Shown here in pieces: positions 29,560 to 39,792 of a stretch of 59,905 bases of DNA. The position numbers and the translations under genes are program-made. The notes under the pieces are model-generated. The model ran no database searches. It saw only the letters and a list, made by a program, of their open reading frames with translations, and was not told where the DNA came from. The stretch is from Thermosynechococcaceae cyanobacterium YX3bin19 (GTDB lineage: Bacteria; Cyanobacteriota; Cyanobacteriia; Thermosynechococcales; Thermosynechococcaceae): the NCBI GenBank assembly GCA_030447595.1, contig JAUJON010000008.1, positions 1 to 59,905 on the forward strand, given 5' to 3'. Every line of letters starts with the position of its first letter. Positions within the stretch are counted from its first letter, which is position 1.

Positions 29560-29824
29560 GAGCGCTCTGCCCGCAACCAATTGGCAACAGAGCGACTGTG
29601 GCTGGGGTAAGGCACTTGATGTGGTAGGGTCAGCTTTTGAGAGAAGCCTACCGACTACATCCCCTAGTCCCCATAACCCCAAGGTAATCGAGGGTAGTCA
29701 GGGTACGAACGACTCCAGATTCAATACGCCAGAGGCCATTCTGATTCAAAGGTAGGAGAGCGCGACGGGTCAATGTCTGCTGTACCAGGTATGGGGACTG
29801 AGAGAGCAAAAGTGCGAGGGGCAT
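29560..29824 (-). pseudogene. Truncated Crp/Fnr-type regulator fragment
   Basis: From an ATG at 29824 the sequence reads YLVQQTLTRRALLPLNQ, then NGLWRIESGVVRT and, after small shifts, TTLDYL and GDVVG followed by ADP. This matches, step by step, the N-terminal part of the intact regulator at 50691-51278 (NRGDIVPLQPNCLWRIEQG, VTTLGYWGMGDVVG, QTDPYQIECL). The second half of the beta-domain and the whole helix-turn-helix are absent. It is a broken paralogue. Confidence 0.6.
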
Positions 29825-29888
29825 AAGTAACTCTTTTAACCCTGAAACAGGGCAAGCTAGAGGTTCTACTGAGTTGAGGAGTGCATTG

Positions 29889-30415
29889 CTAAGCTGCATG
29901 AAGTGCTTGATAGTAACACTGCTGTAGCTGGTGCATGCGATTAAACAACTTCCAGCAGTACTCCTCCGGAAGCCCACAGGTTAAGGCACCCCGCAGGACG
30001 ATGTTGAAATACCAGTCGTTAGGTGCTAGCTCCTCTGCAAGTTTTTGAACGACTACATAGGGCCGCACTTCTTTGTAATGTTGTCCCTGGCAGTAGACCT
30101 CAACTGATTCATGCCGATAGCCCCCTTGGAAGCACTTCTTCCCGTTCATCAGGCGATCGCTCAGCCGCCAGGGTAATTGATAAAGCACCCCTTGAACGAT
30201 ACTCGTCGGGTCCGGTACGATATCTGGCGCCCCCACAGTCGCGATGGAGGATGTGGTGATAAACCTAGACGATAGCCCTTGAGCGTTGCAGGCCCAACGA
30301 CGAAGGGATAGGTCTTCTCCTTAACGATCTTGAGGTCCACTGGGCACATACGAGAGCCGTAGGCAAAGTAGTAAAAGCTTGGCTCTAGTGGTTGTGCAGC
30401 GTCTCCGTAGGGCAA
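29889..30415 (-). CDS. Gamma-glutamylcyclotransferase-like (GGCT/AIG2) family protein, frameshifted
   Basis: Predicted gamma-glutamylcyclotransferase fold enzyme or amino-acid amide cyclase. The N-terminal frame (from ATG 30415) contains FYYFAYGSRMCPVDL, which is the family start, and GPATLKGYRLGLSPHP. The C-terminal frame holds APDIVPDPTSIVQGVLYQLP, with the VxGVLY motif, and VEVYCQGQHYKEVRPYVVVQ. One shift near 30230 joins them into about 175 residues. Flanked by other damaged genes on the same strand. Confidence 0.72.
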
Positions 30416-30533
30416 TCGCTGTGTTTCAGAACCGAATTTTCACAGGTGCTTGCTGCATACTCCCGTTTTTGATAGGGAAATGGATGGTAAACGCTTCTCA
30501 CAGCAGAATGATCAGTCATAAGCAAGCTTTTCG

Positions 30534-30885
30534 CTACCAACCATCTGTTTCAGGACTAGACTTGTGCCAAATTTCTAAATTAAGTTCATCGAAATAAATC
30601 AAAGCACTCTGAATCTGCTGGCGGGTGCCTAGAAGTTCCAAGCCAAACCAACCGTCATCCCGCGCATTCGCGCCTAGTTAAGGCAGCTGCAATATTCACA
30701 GTCAAGCCGTAGTGAGAAACCAATCGTGAGATCACAGGCTCCTGGTGATAGTCTCTAGGAATGTGAACTTTGACTCGAGTTTGAGTGCGCCGACTGCTGT
30801 CATCTGGTTTTGCAAGGTAGATGGGTACAACGCTGGGGGCATTACCACCTTCAATGAGTAAATCATCAATGTTTTGGGGTGTCAT
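30534..30885 (-). CDS. NIL domain-containing protein, frameshifted
   Basis: Small ACT-like NIL-domain protein. The N-terminal frame reads RRTQTRVKVHIPRDYHQEPV and SRLVSHYGLTVNIAAAL. After a shift near 30672 it continues LGANARDDGWFGLELLG, QQIQSALIYFDELNLEIWH and ends at a TAG at 30534. About 116 residues. In other cyanobacteria such proteins sit by sulfur-assimilation genes. Here cysH lies 55 bases upstream on the same strand, which supports a link to sulfur metabolism. Confidence 0.75.
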
Positions 30886-30940
30886 CTGAACCTGTATTAA
30901 GCCCTAAGTAAAGTATGCCTTTCAACGAATTTGATAGAAC

Positions 30941-31664
30941 TTAGTGGATTCCACACTCAGTTCTATAGGTACCTCGCCAACGTCCAGCCCGTTCATCTTC
31001 ACCTTCTTGCACTGGGGTGGTGGTGGGTTGGTCACCAATACTGGGATAACCTTGATCATGAAGGGAATTGTATAAAACGCCGTACTCATGGACGTAAGCC
31101 CAGGTGTCTTCGCTGGTCAATTAGCTAAAGGATTAACCTTGAGACGTTGTTTTTTATCCAGCTCAAAAATGGGTGTTTGCGCCCGTACAGTAGACTGGTC
31201 CCGGCGACGCCCCGTAATCCAGGCAACAGCTTGTAGCTCCTCAAGGCCACGGGCCAAGGGTTCGACCTTGGTCAGTCGATGGAACATTTCGATATCTGTA
31301 TTCCAAAGGTTTTCCCCATAACGAGCGGCAAAAGCTTCTCGCGAGTCTACTGGAACCTTGTATACCTTTAAGTTCAGGCCATAATCGCTTGCGCGTTGCG
31401 AACGAGCGCCAGGGTTTCAGGAAAATGGTGTAACGTATCTAAAAACAAAACGGCGACTGCTGGGCCGGGTCTAAGCTCTCGATAGAGCAGATGCATAATC
31501 ACCATACCACTGACATTAAAGGCGCTGGTTTGCACAAGACCAGACCGAATATTCTCGATGCACCAGGCTAAAACCTGTCTGGGTGAGCAGCTTTGAAATT
31601 GCTCGTTAAGCGCCTCCGGATCAAAGGCAATCGCTAGATTGCTAGGCACAACACAATGGTTCAT
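30941..31664 (-). CDS. cysH: Phosphoadenylyl-sulfate (PAPS) reductase, two frameshifts
   Basis: Reduces PAPS to sulfite with thioredoxin in assimilatory sulfate reduction. From ATG 31664 the frame reads EALNEQFQSCSPRQVLAW, NVSGMVIMHLLYREL and VLFLDTLHHFPETLALV. It then shifts near 31380 to YGLNLKVYKVPVDSREAFAA and ITGRRRDQSTVRA, shifts again near 31115, and ends DQGYPSIGDQPTTTPV, AGRWRGTYRTECGIH. About 241 residues. Only the ECG catalytic cysteine is present, with no CC/CxxC pair, so it is the PAPS and not the APS type. The IS1-family element ends 5 bases before its start, so its own promoter may be lost. Confidence 0.85.
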
Positions 31665-32268
31665 AGTTGGGCGTTGCTGAATAACAGGATGAATTAAGTA
31701 GGGAGGGACATCCCAAAATTTTAGATAGTGCAGTAACAAGCGAATTGAATGCCTCAGCATTTCCTCGGACTTGGAATAGCAGAGTGTTTTGCGATGTAGT
31801 CTTGCTAGATAATGCCGCAACCGTGTATTCTCCCCTTCTACTCGTGTCATGTAAGTCTTGCTCACAATCTGGTCTCCGGGTGGAATGAATCCTGGATACA
31901 CACTCCAACCGTCAGTGACATAGAAGTAACATTGCCATGCTCCGACAATTGCCCACAACGGTTTCAAAGGTCTTGGCACTATGGTCGCCCATACCCAGCC
32001 CAAAAGGCCTGCACTAAAATGGTCTACTGCTGTCCACAGCCAGATTTTGTTTTTTAGCACCGACAAAAGTTTCCAATTCATCCAGTTCACCCCACCTGTG
32101 GGATTACCTGCGGAACGTAGGTATCGGGCAGATGTTGTCCGGTTTGTTTCACCCAATAAATCACAGTTGTGTGGTGAACACCTTTGACTCGTTGGATGCC
32201 ACGAAAACCCATGCCATTGACATACATTCGTAAGCATTCCTGTTTGATAGCGGCACTGTAGCCTTGAG

Positions 32269-33721
32269 CATTACAGTTGTAGATAGTCTAAATTATATTT
32301 ATAAGTAAATACAGTTTAGCAATGCTAGATACATCCAACGTGTTCCTAACCGGGAAGCGTTAGAAGCGCTGTCTGAATGGATGCCACACTCAAAACATTT
32401 CAGCAAAAACTGGGAAAACATTTTGCTCGTTCTGAAGCAAGTCTTGCAGCCTTCAACTATATCCAGGCACTACTAAGCCCGGTTGAACGCGTAAAAACGG
32501 TTGGCAAATGGCTGAACAAGTGGGATACAGTACTCCCTATCGGTTGCAGCATTTATTAGGACGAGCGCAGTGGAATGCAGATGCCGTGTGTGCAGAAATT
32601 AGGCAATATGCAGTGGAGCATTTGAAGAGCGAGACAGATATTTTGGCAATTGATGAAACAGGCTTTCTCAAGCAGGAGAGCAATCAGTAGGCGTGCAGGT
32701 ACAGTACTACGGTACGACTGGACATTTGGAGAATTGCCAGGTGGGTGTGTTTATGTCCTATATCAGTGATCAAGGGCAGACATTAATTGATCGCCGCCTA
32801 TATCTTCCCCGTTCATGGGCGCAAGACCAGAGCAAACGTAAAAAGACGGCGATTCCAGAAGCGGTTGAATTTGCGACTAAACCTCAACTAGCACAACAGA
32901 TGTTGGAATCAGCAATCAATGAGGGAATTCGTCCAGTTTGGTTCCGTCGCTGACGGGTGTATCAACGACGGTTCGTTCTGGTGGTGGTTGGAAAAGACTG
33001 CAAAACTTCCTATCTACTCACAGTCAACAAAAAGCAGCCTGTAGTTATTGGTTGGCGGCGTTACCGAGCCGAAGATTTAGTGCCACAATCAGATTCTCAG
33101 CAGTGGCAGCGCCTGGGTTGTGGAGCTGGCAGCAAAGGAGAACGATACTATGATTGGGCACGCGTTGCCGTTAACTGTGACAAATCAGATGGTTGCCAAC
33201 GCTGGCTGCTGTTTCGTCGCTGTTTGGAACACCCTGATGACCCTCGCTTCATCAACTACTACCAAGTTTTTGCTAAGAACAATACCACCCTAGAAACGAT
33301 GGCTCAAATAGCTGGGCAAAGGTGGCGAATCGAGGAGTGCTTTAAATTCGCTAAAGACCAGCTAGGTTTAGGAGAATACGAAGTTCGTTCCTGGCACGGT
33401 TGGTATCGACATCACCCTCGTCCTGGCTGCTCAAACAGTTCTCTCAATCCTGCGGCATCAAGCTGAACCTGTTGTCAACAGGACTACCCCTTTGGCGACC
33501 GCATCCACTGGCAGCCTGGTCTCGTTCAAAGCGGTGCGAGGTTTGTTGTCCAATTGAGTGTTTGGGAGATGAAACGGTGGGTATCTAGGCTCTTGTTTCC
33601 CACGTTCTGGTGTCTTGAACACGTTTTGCACTGGTCTTATTGGCGCAGAGCTCATCAATACTGCTCGATACTACCATTACCAAAAGCGAATTCACTCCTC
33701 TGGCTATCTACAACTGTAATA
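32269..33721 (+). mobile_element. IS701-family insertion sequence, 1453 bp
   Basis: Complete element with 17-base perfect terminal inverted repeats ATTACAGTTGTAGATAG (32270-32286, reverse complement ending at 33720). It is flanked by a 6-base direct repeat CTTGAG at 32263-32268 and 33722-33727, the likely target-site duplication. Removing it and one CTTGAG rejoins the IS1 transposase frame. One transposase gene fills the element. Confidence 0.82.
32377..33719 (+). pseudogene. IS701-family transposase, several frameshifts
   Basis: DDE (RNase H-like) transposase. Pieces in successive frames are MAEQVGYSTPYRLQHLLGRA, ILAIDETGFLKQ (first aspartate), TGHLENCQVGVFMSYISDQG, AVEFATKPQLAQQMLE, an ADGVY second aspartate region, GQRWRIEECFKFAKDQLGLG (glutamate), and the C-terminal EMKRWVSRLLFP. 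The total, about 440 codons, is a full-length transposase. Indels near 32690, 32950, 33040, 33410 and 33550. The same kind of indels occur in housekeeping genes here, so the copy may really be intact. Confidence 0.75.
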
Positions 33722-33881
33722 CTTGAGGAGGTGCATAACTGTCAATGAATTGACGACCACAACTAACACAGATGTGATTTTGCTTACCTCTCCTCTTCCC
33801 ATTTTTGCGGATGTGAGCGGATTTGCATTCCGGGCATTCCATCAAAACCAGCCTCAATTCATCTCTTCATTATGCAACGCC

Positions 33882-34529
33882 GACCATCCCGACATGGGTA
33901 ATCTGGCTGGTCTTGAAAAAGGCCCTTTCATTGATATCTCCGTAATGGGGCAAGGTATAGTTGAACCGCTCAAACAAGATCTGTCGGGTTAGGGGTTGGA
34001 GAAGCATCATTTCTCGTACTCCAATCGCTGGGTCGGTAAAAGGGCGCCCTTTGCCTGCCGTTTTGTAGATTACAGCCCATTGCGGATCAATGTGCCGAAT
34101 CGGCCAACCTGCTGCTAGCCCCTCTTCAACGTGGTTCAAGATATTCAACACATCGGCGGTTAGGGTCGCTGCCCAGCGATTTCCTTTAACTTTCATAGAT
34201 GCCATTCCTAATCCCTGATTCACAGGTTTTTCCCAGGCCATGAGGCGAATCAGGCCATGGTCAGCATCTTGGTGGTAGAGCCGAGTGGCATGCAAAGCTG
34301 AATCGACTCCGTACAGTTTTTTTGCTACCTCTTGAGGTAGTCTGCCCTGCTGACCAATCCGATAGCCAAATTGCTGCCAATATTGAGTCATAGATGTCAG
34401 ATCCTGGACCCCAATCCCGACTTCATAGACCCCCGCCACTGAGGTTGGTTGGGTCTGGGGTTTTGATTGGCACGGTACAGTCATGGTTCCCCTCGGGCCT
34501 CTCGATAGCGTCTCGATTGCCTCACTCAC
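33882..34529 (-). pseudogene. VOC-superfamily (glyoxalase-like) protein, 3' end removed by IS1
   Basis: Predicted glyoxalase/dioxygenase-fold protein of unknown substrate. From ATG 34529 it reads SVAGVYEVGIGVQDLTSM, QYWQQFGYRIGQQG, KKLYGVDSALHATRLYHQDA, and a second half-module ending AFFKTSQITHVGMV. The last three codons before the stop (GVA) belong to the IS1 inverted repeat, so the native C-terminus, probably more than 100 residues, is missing. It overlaps argZ by ATGA, so it was the second gene of that operon. Confidence 0.78.
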
Positions 34530-36622
34530 TTAATTGAGTAAGGACGATCCAATTTACTCAATTGCTGTACCAGTAAGCTCAAGAATAAACCAACGTCGGT
34601 CACGACACCTACTGATTCCACGGAGCCGCGATCGCTGAGTTTGGTTACCACCGCCGGATTAATATCCACACAGACCAGCTTCACTCCAGCTGGGGTCATG
34701 TTGCCCGTGCCAATAGCGTGCAGCATCGAAGACAGCATCAAGATTAAATCAGCTCCCTGAATCAGGTGGGCGTATTCAGCCTGGGCAGCAATCAGGTCCA
34801 TTTGGGTATCCGGCAAAGGGCCGTCATCACGGATCGACCCGGCTAGGGAGAAGGGAACGCCATGGCGCACGCACTCATAGAATACGCCACTGGTCAGCAC
34901 ACCCTGCTTTACTGCCTGGGCAATGCTGCCGCAGCGGCGGATCGTATTAATTGCCTTCAGGTGGTGGCGGTGACCGCCGCGCACGGAAACGCCCTGCTGC
35001 ATATCCACCCCCAGGGAAGTCCCCAGTAGCGCTTGCTCAATGTCGTGGACCGCGATCGCGTTGCCCCCTAAGAGGGCCTGCACATGTCCCTGGCGAATCA
35101 GCTGGGTAAGATGCTCACTGCCACCCGTGTGGATCACCACTGGTCCGGCAACCACGACTACCTTGCCGCCTTGGTCCCGAATTTTGCGGAGTTCCCAGGC
35201 AATTTGCTCCACCACCAGTTCCACCCGACGTTCACTGGAAACCCCGGCCCCCATGAAACTAAATTCCTGGGTTGCCCGCTGTTCTCGCGCTTCCGGCTTG
35301 CGGACAGTCCGGATGCCCTCAACCCCGATGACCACCTGTTCACCAGGTTCTAGCTCTCGCAGCAGCTTGCAGGTAGCTGTGGGCTGGTCCTGGGACACGA
35401 CGATTGCCGCATCCATCCGTTGCCCCTGAACTCTTACCCACTGGTCGTGGATTCTGACTTCTGTGGGATAAATCGTCGTGACGTAAAAGTCATCTGGGGC
35501 TACGCCTGCTTGCGCCACCGCTTCTAGCTGGACATCCTGTTCCTGCTGGGGAGAAGTGACAGCACCCAGATCAATTAACTGGGCCATTACCTCTTCCATG
35601 ACATCCTGAGAAGGTGCCGAGACTTTAATCTCAGCAGAAGACGTGCTTTGCCGCTGCTCCCCCAGGTGGAAGTTCAGAACCTGAAAGCTGCCGCCACCTT
35701 CCACAATCAGATCTAAAGAGCGGCTAATCAAGCCAGAGTCCAGCAAATGACCTTCTAGTCGCACCGTCCGCGCCTGCACCGCAGCACTGGCATGACGTTC
35801 AACTCGCACTGGCTCCGTTACTCGCAGGGTGAGACACTTAGCGGCTCCACCTGCCTTGAGAAATTCGGTCAGTGGCGTCTCGACAATATGGAAGTTCACA
35901 GCTAGCAGCCGCTGCTTCAGCTCCTCACTCGCTTTGTTCATCACCACGGTTTGCTCAAAGTTGACCGCATTGCAGGCAAAATTGACCGCATCGGCTTCTC
36001 CCACAGGAATTCGCTTGGATTCTGGCACTCGCATCTCAATCATGCGGTTGGAGTAGGCGTCAAAGGCGAGGGGGTAGTAGAGGAGATAGCCGCCGCTCAG
36101 CGGACAAAAGCAGGTATCCAGGTGGTAAAACCGCTCATCCATTAACCTCAGAGAGAGAACTTCTGTGTCCAGCCACTTCGCCAGGTAGGGGTGGGAGTCT
36201 AGTTCCGAGCGGAAGCCATAACCGGCCCATAGCCAGCGTCCTTCGCGATCCAGTAGGGCATCCCCAGCCCCTTCAAAGGGTAGGTCCTTGGGTAACTCGT
36301 GGACGGTGTACCCCTGTTCCGCAAACCACTGTTTGAAGTAGGGTTCCTCCCCCTGACGCTCTTTGTGGAAGAAGCGGCTAAGCACCACCGTGTCCCCCAA
36401 AACAAGACCGGCATTGGCAGTGAACACCAGGTCTGGCAAACCCGGCTGAGGATCGATGAGGTCCACTATGGTATGGTCTTTCAGGACATGAAACAGCCCT
36501 TGCCACTGCTCCACAGCGCGATCGCGGGACGGCTTGTGCAAGTTACCCTCCATCCACGGGTTGATTACGTAGTCCACGTCGTAGTAGTCGGGCGGGCACA
36601 TCAAAAACCGGGGGGAACTCAT
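34526..36622 (-). CDS. argZ: Arginine dihydrolase (ArgZ/AgrE) with C-terminal LOR/SDH-type domain
   Basis: Converts arginine to ornithine, CO2 and two ammonia. It is the entry step of the cyanobacterial ornithine-ammonia cycle and of cyanophycin nitrogen release. The 698 residues begin with the guanidine-modifying domain: PDYYDVDYVINPWMEGN, LVFTANAGLVLGD, EGAGDALLD, FYHLDTCFCPL (catalytic histidine) and GGAAKCLTLRV (catalytic cysteine). From about 275 on follows the TIGR00300/LOR-SDH domain with a Rossmann-like GSIRDDGPLPDT region, linked to ornithine cyclodeaminase-type activity in AgrE. All visible catalytic residues are present. AgrE and ArgZ are names of the same family. Confidence 0.9.
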   Translation of the reverse strand: MSSPRFLMCPPDYYDVDYVINPWMEGNLHKPSRDRAVEQWQGLFHVLKDHTIVDLIDPQPGLPDLVFTANAGLVLGDTVVLSRFFHKERQGEEPYFKQWFAEQGYTVHELPKDLPFEGAGDALLDREGRWLWAGYGFRSELDSHPYLAKWLDTEVLSLRLMDERFYHLDTCFCPLSGGYLLYYPLAFDAYSNRMIEMRVPESKRIPVGEADAVNFACNAVNFEQTVVMNKASEELKQRLLAVNFHIVETPLTEFLKAGGAAKCLTLRVTEPVRVERHASAAVQARTVRLEGHLLDSGLISRSLDLIVEGGGSFQVLNFHLGEQRQSTSSAEIKVSAPSQDVMEEVMAQLIDLGAVTSPQQEQDVQLEAVAQAGVAPDDFYVTTIYPTEVRIHDQWVRVQGQRMDAAIVVSQDQPTATCKLLRELEPGEQVVIGVEGIRTVRKPEAREQRATQEFSFMGAGVSSERRVELVVEQIAWELRKIRDQGGKVVVVAGPVVIHTGGSEHLTQLIRQGHVQALLGGNAIAVHDIEQALLGTSLGVDMQQGVSVRGGHRHHLKAINTIRRCGSIAQAVKQGVLTSGVFYECVRHGVPFSLAGSIRDDGPLPDTQMDLIAAQAEYAHLIQGADLILMLSSMLHAIGTGNMTPAGVKLVCVDINPAVVTKLSDRGSVESVGVVTDVGLFLSLLVQQLSKLDRPYSIK

Positions 36623-36870
36623 AGAAAATACCTATTGAGCGGCTAGAGGCAGTAAAACCAGGTTCTATTGTATTACCGCAGTGCTCAACACCTCAGTACA
36701 CCAGTTACCCGTCTGCTACCAAAACTAGTCTTTTTACGAATCAAAAACCAACTTGTTTGGTAGAAATGTCCAAACTGTCCAATTTGTCAATCTACAGCGG
36801 TTCTCACTCAGCTGTAGTTGTAATACCCCATAAGACCTTCCTGAAAACTTACAATCCTGAAGCAGGCATA

Positions 36871-36909
36871 GAAAAAGACAACTGGGTAGCGGCTGCTACC
36901 CAGTTGTGG
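36871..36909 (-). terminator. Rho-independent terminator of the porin gene
   Basis: A 12-bp perfect stem, CAACTGGGTAGC (36879-36890) against its complement at 36895-36906, with a 4-base loop. On the minus strand it is followed by TCTTTTTC. It lies about 45 bases after the porin stop. Confidence 0.85.
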
Positions 36910-36953
36910 TGTTGAGATTTCTCTTAATCTAAGCTGGTTTGAACTACCGAATC

Positions 36954-38689
36954 CTAGAAGGAGAAGGTTGTCCGGATTGTACCGACATAAATGTTGCCAT
37001 TTGCTTCATTGTGCTCTGGGTTAAAGATAACGTAGGCGCCGGGAGTAATCGCAATGTTATCAGTAACCTGGAAGCGATAAAGCCCCTCAAGAACATAAGA
37101 GGTATCAGGGTCTTCAGCAATATCACCATCAATGACCTTAGGTGGTTGACCAAAGGTGACTGCCGCTAGGTTACCTTCTCTACCCAAATCGGTAAGGACA
37201 AAGTGGCTGCCCAGTTAAGCAGGTTGGCCTGGTTATCTGTGGTGTTTTCAGCATCAGCAATGCTGTAGCCTGCCCAACCAGAGACACCGAGACGATTACC
37301 CAGCCGCAAGTTGACTTCCGCACCGAAGGAGTTGGCTGTCAATGGCACACCTGCCCCAAACGGCGCATTCGCAAGAGCGCTGCCCGTGTCACCATCAAGG
37401 CCAGTGCCATCGGGCAAGTACGAACGCACGTAGGTTAAGCCAATACCAATATTGTCAGTAGGCTGAAACCCAAGTTGAGCCAGGGCGCTGAACTCACCGT
37501 CGGTCAAACCGTTCTCGCCGGTAGCAACAGTGGCAACATCAGTAGGCACCAGGTAGCCACCGCTGAGTGTAACTTTCTCGCCAAAACCAATGTTAGCCAT
37601 TATACCCGTACCATCGGTTATCCGATAGATGGGGTTTAATCGCGTAAACCGGCTCAGGGCGCCGAGACCGCTGCTATCTAGAGGGCTGAACGTATCAATC
37701 GCGTCATAAAATTCGGTGTCAGCCGCTGAGATATAGACATTGCTGTTCTCACCAAGGGGGAAGCGGTAGTACAGGTCATCAATGTCAAACTCGCCCTCGG
37801 TGTCAGTATCGAAGTTATAGCGAGCCATGTTCGTGCCCGTGACGTCATCAAGCCTCTCATTGTCAGCAGCTTGTAAGCGTACTCGCAAACGGTCTTCACC
37901 CGTAAAGCTGGTGTCGAAGTTGAGACGAGCCCGGTAACCTAGGATAACGTTAGTGTCATCATCCTCATCTCCATCACCAGGACCAACAGGAAGGTCACCC
38001 TCAGGATAAACCGGGGCAAAATTGCTTCCCCTGTCAGCCTTGGTCGTGGTGGAGAACTGGTTGGCTTCCAGTTCGTTGGTCCGAGCTTCTAGAGCATCGA
38101 CGCGGCCCCGTAGGGTCGCTAGTTCGGCAGCAAACTCCTCCTGCAGCCTTCTGAGAGTCGCTAGGTCGTCCCCGGTAACCCCTCCTAAGCGCTCAGCTAG
38201 GCTGTTCAAGCAGGAATACAAACCCGCAGCAAACTCGTAGCGAGTCAGTGCCCGGTTGCCCCGGAAAGTACCATCTGGATAACCAGCAATACAGCCATAG
38301 CGCTCAATCAAGGACTGCAGTGACTGGAATGCCCAGCTACTGGGGTCGACATCTGCTAGTTGTGAAACCGAGGTTACAGGCGCACCTTGAGCAATCAGAT
38401 CATCGCTGGCAGCGGCAGGTGCTTGAGGGGCTGCTGGCACTTGAGGGGCCGCTTCGACAGCTTGAGCAACCACAAGGTTACTATTCGTTTGTCCAGGTAC
38501 GGTTAAATCAGTTGTGCTGGCAACGGCAGCCTTATCGAGGTTAGCTAGCTGGGAAGCGTTAGCTGCAGGAGCATTCGCCTTGACTACCGTTGACTGGCCT
38601 TCTGCAGCAAGGGCAGAAGTCGAGATAACCAGCGAAGCTCCCAGAACTGCTGGACCTGCCAGCAAAGCGTTCCATAAAAACTTAGACAT
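36954..38689 (-). CDS. Iron-uptake-type porin (SLH + OprB carbohydrate porin domains), one frameshift
   Basis: Major outer-membrane beta-barrel porin of cyanobacteria (Som/Slr1841 type), linked in Synechocystis to passage of inorganic iron and small solutes. It has a signal peptide ending near STSALAAEG (residue 30). An Ala/Pro-rich linker, an SLH domain (SVSQLADVDPSSWAFQSLQS, RYGCIAGYPDGTFRGNRALT, about 105-165), a coiled coil (LRRLQEEFAAELATLRGRV) and the OprB barrel follow. The open frame ends at 37166, and the last strands continue in another frame to 36954 (YRFQVTDNIAITPGAYVIFN, then a final TFSF typical of barrel ends). One indel near 37185. About 577 residues. Confidence 0.87.
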
Positions 38690-38957
38690 TTCCTTAAACT
38701 CCTCACAGTTGATTTCCAGAACGTAAGAGGGCTTACCAACACCCCTACTTCAAAAGTATAGCTTCAAGAACTAAATGATTCCTCAGTAGAAGCTTGTACC
38801 TACTAAAAGATTAATAGCACTCCTAGAGGTAATTGTTTGTGAAGTAGAACTTAAGATCGGGTTATCGAAAATTTAAGAAACCTGCCCAAGCAAAAAGAGC
38901 GCTGAGCTTGCTATTGATGCTGCATTTCCTAGCTCAATGTAACCTCAGAGAGGGAAC

Positions 38958-39789
38958 TTAACCAAACCGACCTTCAATATAGTCTTGAGTACGGGGATGA
39001 CTCGGTGCTGTAGATTTCAGCTGTCGGGCCGAACTCCACCATCTGGCCAATACGGCTTTCGTCTGTGCTGAAAAAAGCTGTGTAGTTAGACACCCGAGAT
39101 GCTTGCTGCATATTGTGGGTCACGATCGCAATGTTAGCTGCCCGTGCAGGCTGTGGATCAAGTCTTCAATTTTTTCATCGTGGCAATGGGATCAGGGCTG
39201 AGCAGGCTCATCCATCAGCAAAATCTTTGGCTTAACTGCAGCGCCCGAGCAATACAGAGTCGCTGCTGCTGCCCCCAGACAGTCCTAACGCTAATTTGTT
39301 GAGGTTATCTTTGACTTCATCCCAAAGGGCGGCACTGGAGAGTGCAGATTCGACAATTTCATCCAACTCAGCTCGGGAGCGACGTCCAGAAACCCTAACC
39401 CCATAGGCTACATTATCGTAAATGCTCATTGGAAAAGGGTTCGGCTTTTGGAACACCATGCCAATTTGCCGGCGGAGTCGATTTAGGTTAATGCCCCGGC
39501 TGTAGATGTTTTGACCAAAAAATTCGACAATTCCTTCGACACGGACCTTGCATTCTAGCTCACCAATCCGATTCAAGGCTTTGATAAATGTTGATTTACC
39601 GCACCCAGAGGGTCCAATAATTGCCGTGACCCGACCTTGGTAAATATCCATTGATACCGCTTCTAGGGCCTTTTGGCTCCCGTAATAGAAGCTGAGATCT
39701 TTGGTCTGGAGTGCTGGAAGAAGGTCTTTTGGGGCTGATTCTGTCACAGTTGGGTTGTTAAAGTTCGCAGCTGGATTATTGAACATCAT
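38958..39789 (-). CDS. pstB: Phosphate ABC transporter ATP-binding protein PstB, several frameshifts
   Basis: ATPase that drives high-affinity phosphate import on the cytoplasmic face of PstCA. The intact part reads [20 protein letters not shown], Walker [18 protein letters not shown], and the Q-loop [20 protein letters not shown]. From 39250 the frame breaks at the signature (LSGG, then [11 protein letters not shown] in a shifted frame). LLMDEP (Walker B), ALLA-like [27 protein letters not shown] (H-loop) and the end [16 protein letters not shown] are found in changing frames. About four indels. Surrounding pst genes are clean, so base errors are likely. Confidence 0.85.
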
Positions 39790-39792
39790 CTG

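Larger units (their letters stand above)
31671..33842 (-). pseudogene. IS1-family transposase split by IS701
   Basis: DDE transposase in two parts. The N-terminal part, from ATG 33842, is the zinc ribbon (MECPECKSAHIRKNG, then HICVSCGRQFIDSYAPP) and stops at the IS701 junction at 33722. The C-terminal part resumes at 32268: QGYSAAIKQECLRMYVNG, the helix-turn-helix RGIQRVKGVHHTTVIYWVKQ, VGELDELETFVG, WLWTAVDH, FYVTDGWSVYPG, TRVEGENTRLRHYLARL. There is an additional frameshift near 32080. Not active in this state. Confidence 0.78.
31670..33881 (-). mobile_element. IS1-family insertion sequence, interrupted by an IS701-family element
   Basis: Inverted repeats of about 25 bases mark the ends. 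The left is GGCGTTGCTGAATAACAGG at 31670. The right end at 33881, read in reverse, begins GGCGTTGCATAATGAAGAG; 20 of 25 positions agree by eye. Without the inserted element the IS1 copy is about 755 bases, the usual size. No matching target-site duplication is found at 31662-31669 and 33882-33890. The right end cuts a VOC gene and the left end abuts cysH. Confidence 0.8.

Noticed and set aside
31374-32237. A single 287-residue open frame joining the IS1 transposase to the start of CysH
   Set aside because: The frame runs through the IS1 end by chance. The two halves belong to different families, and cysH has its own ATG at 31664.
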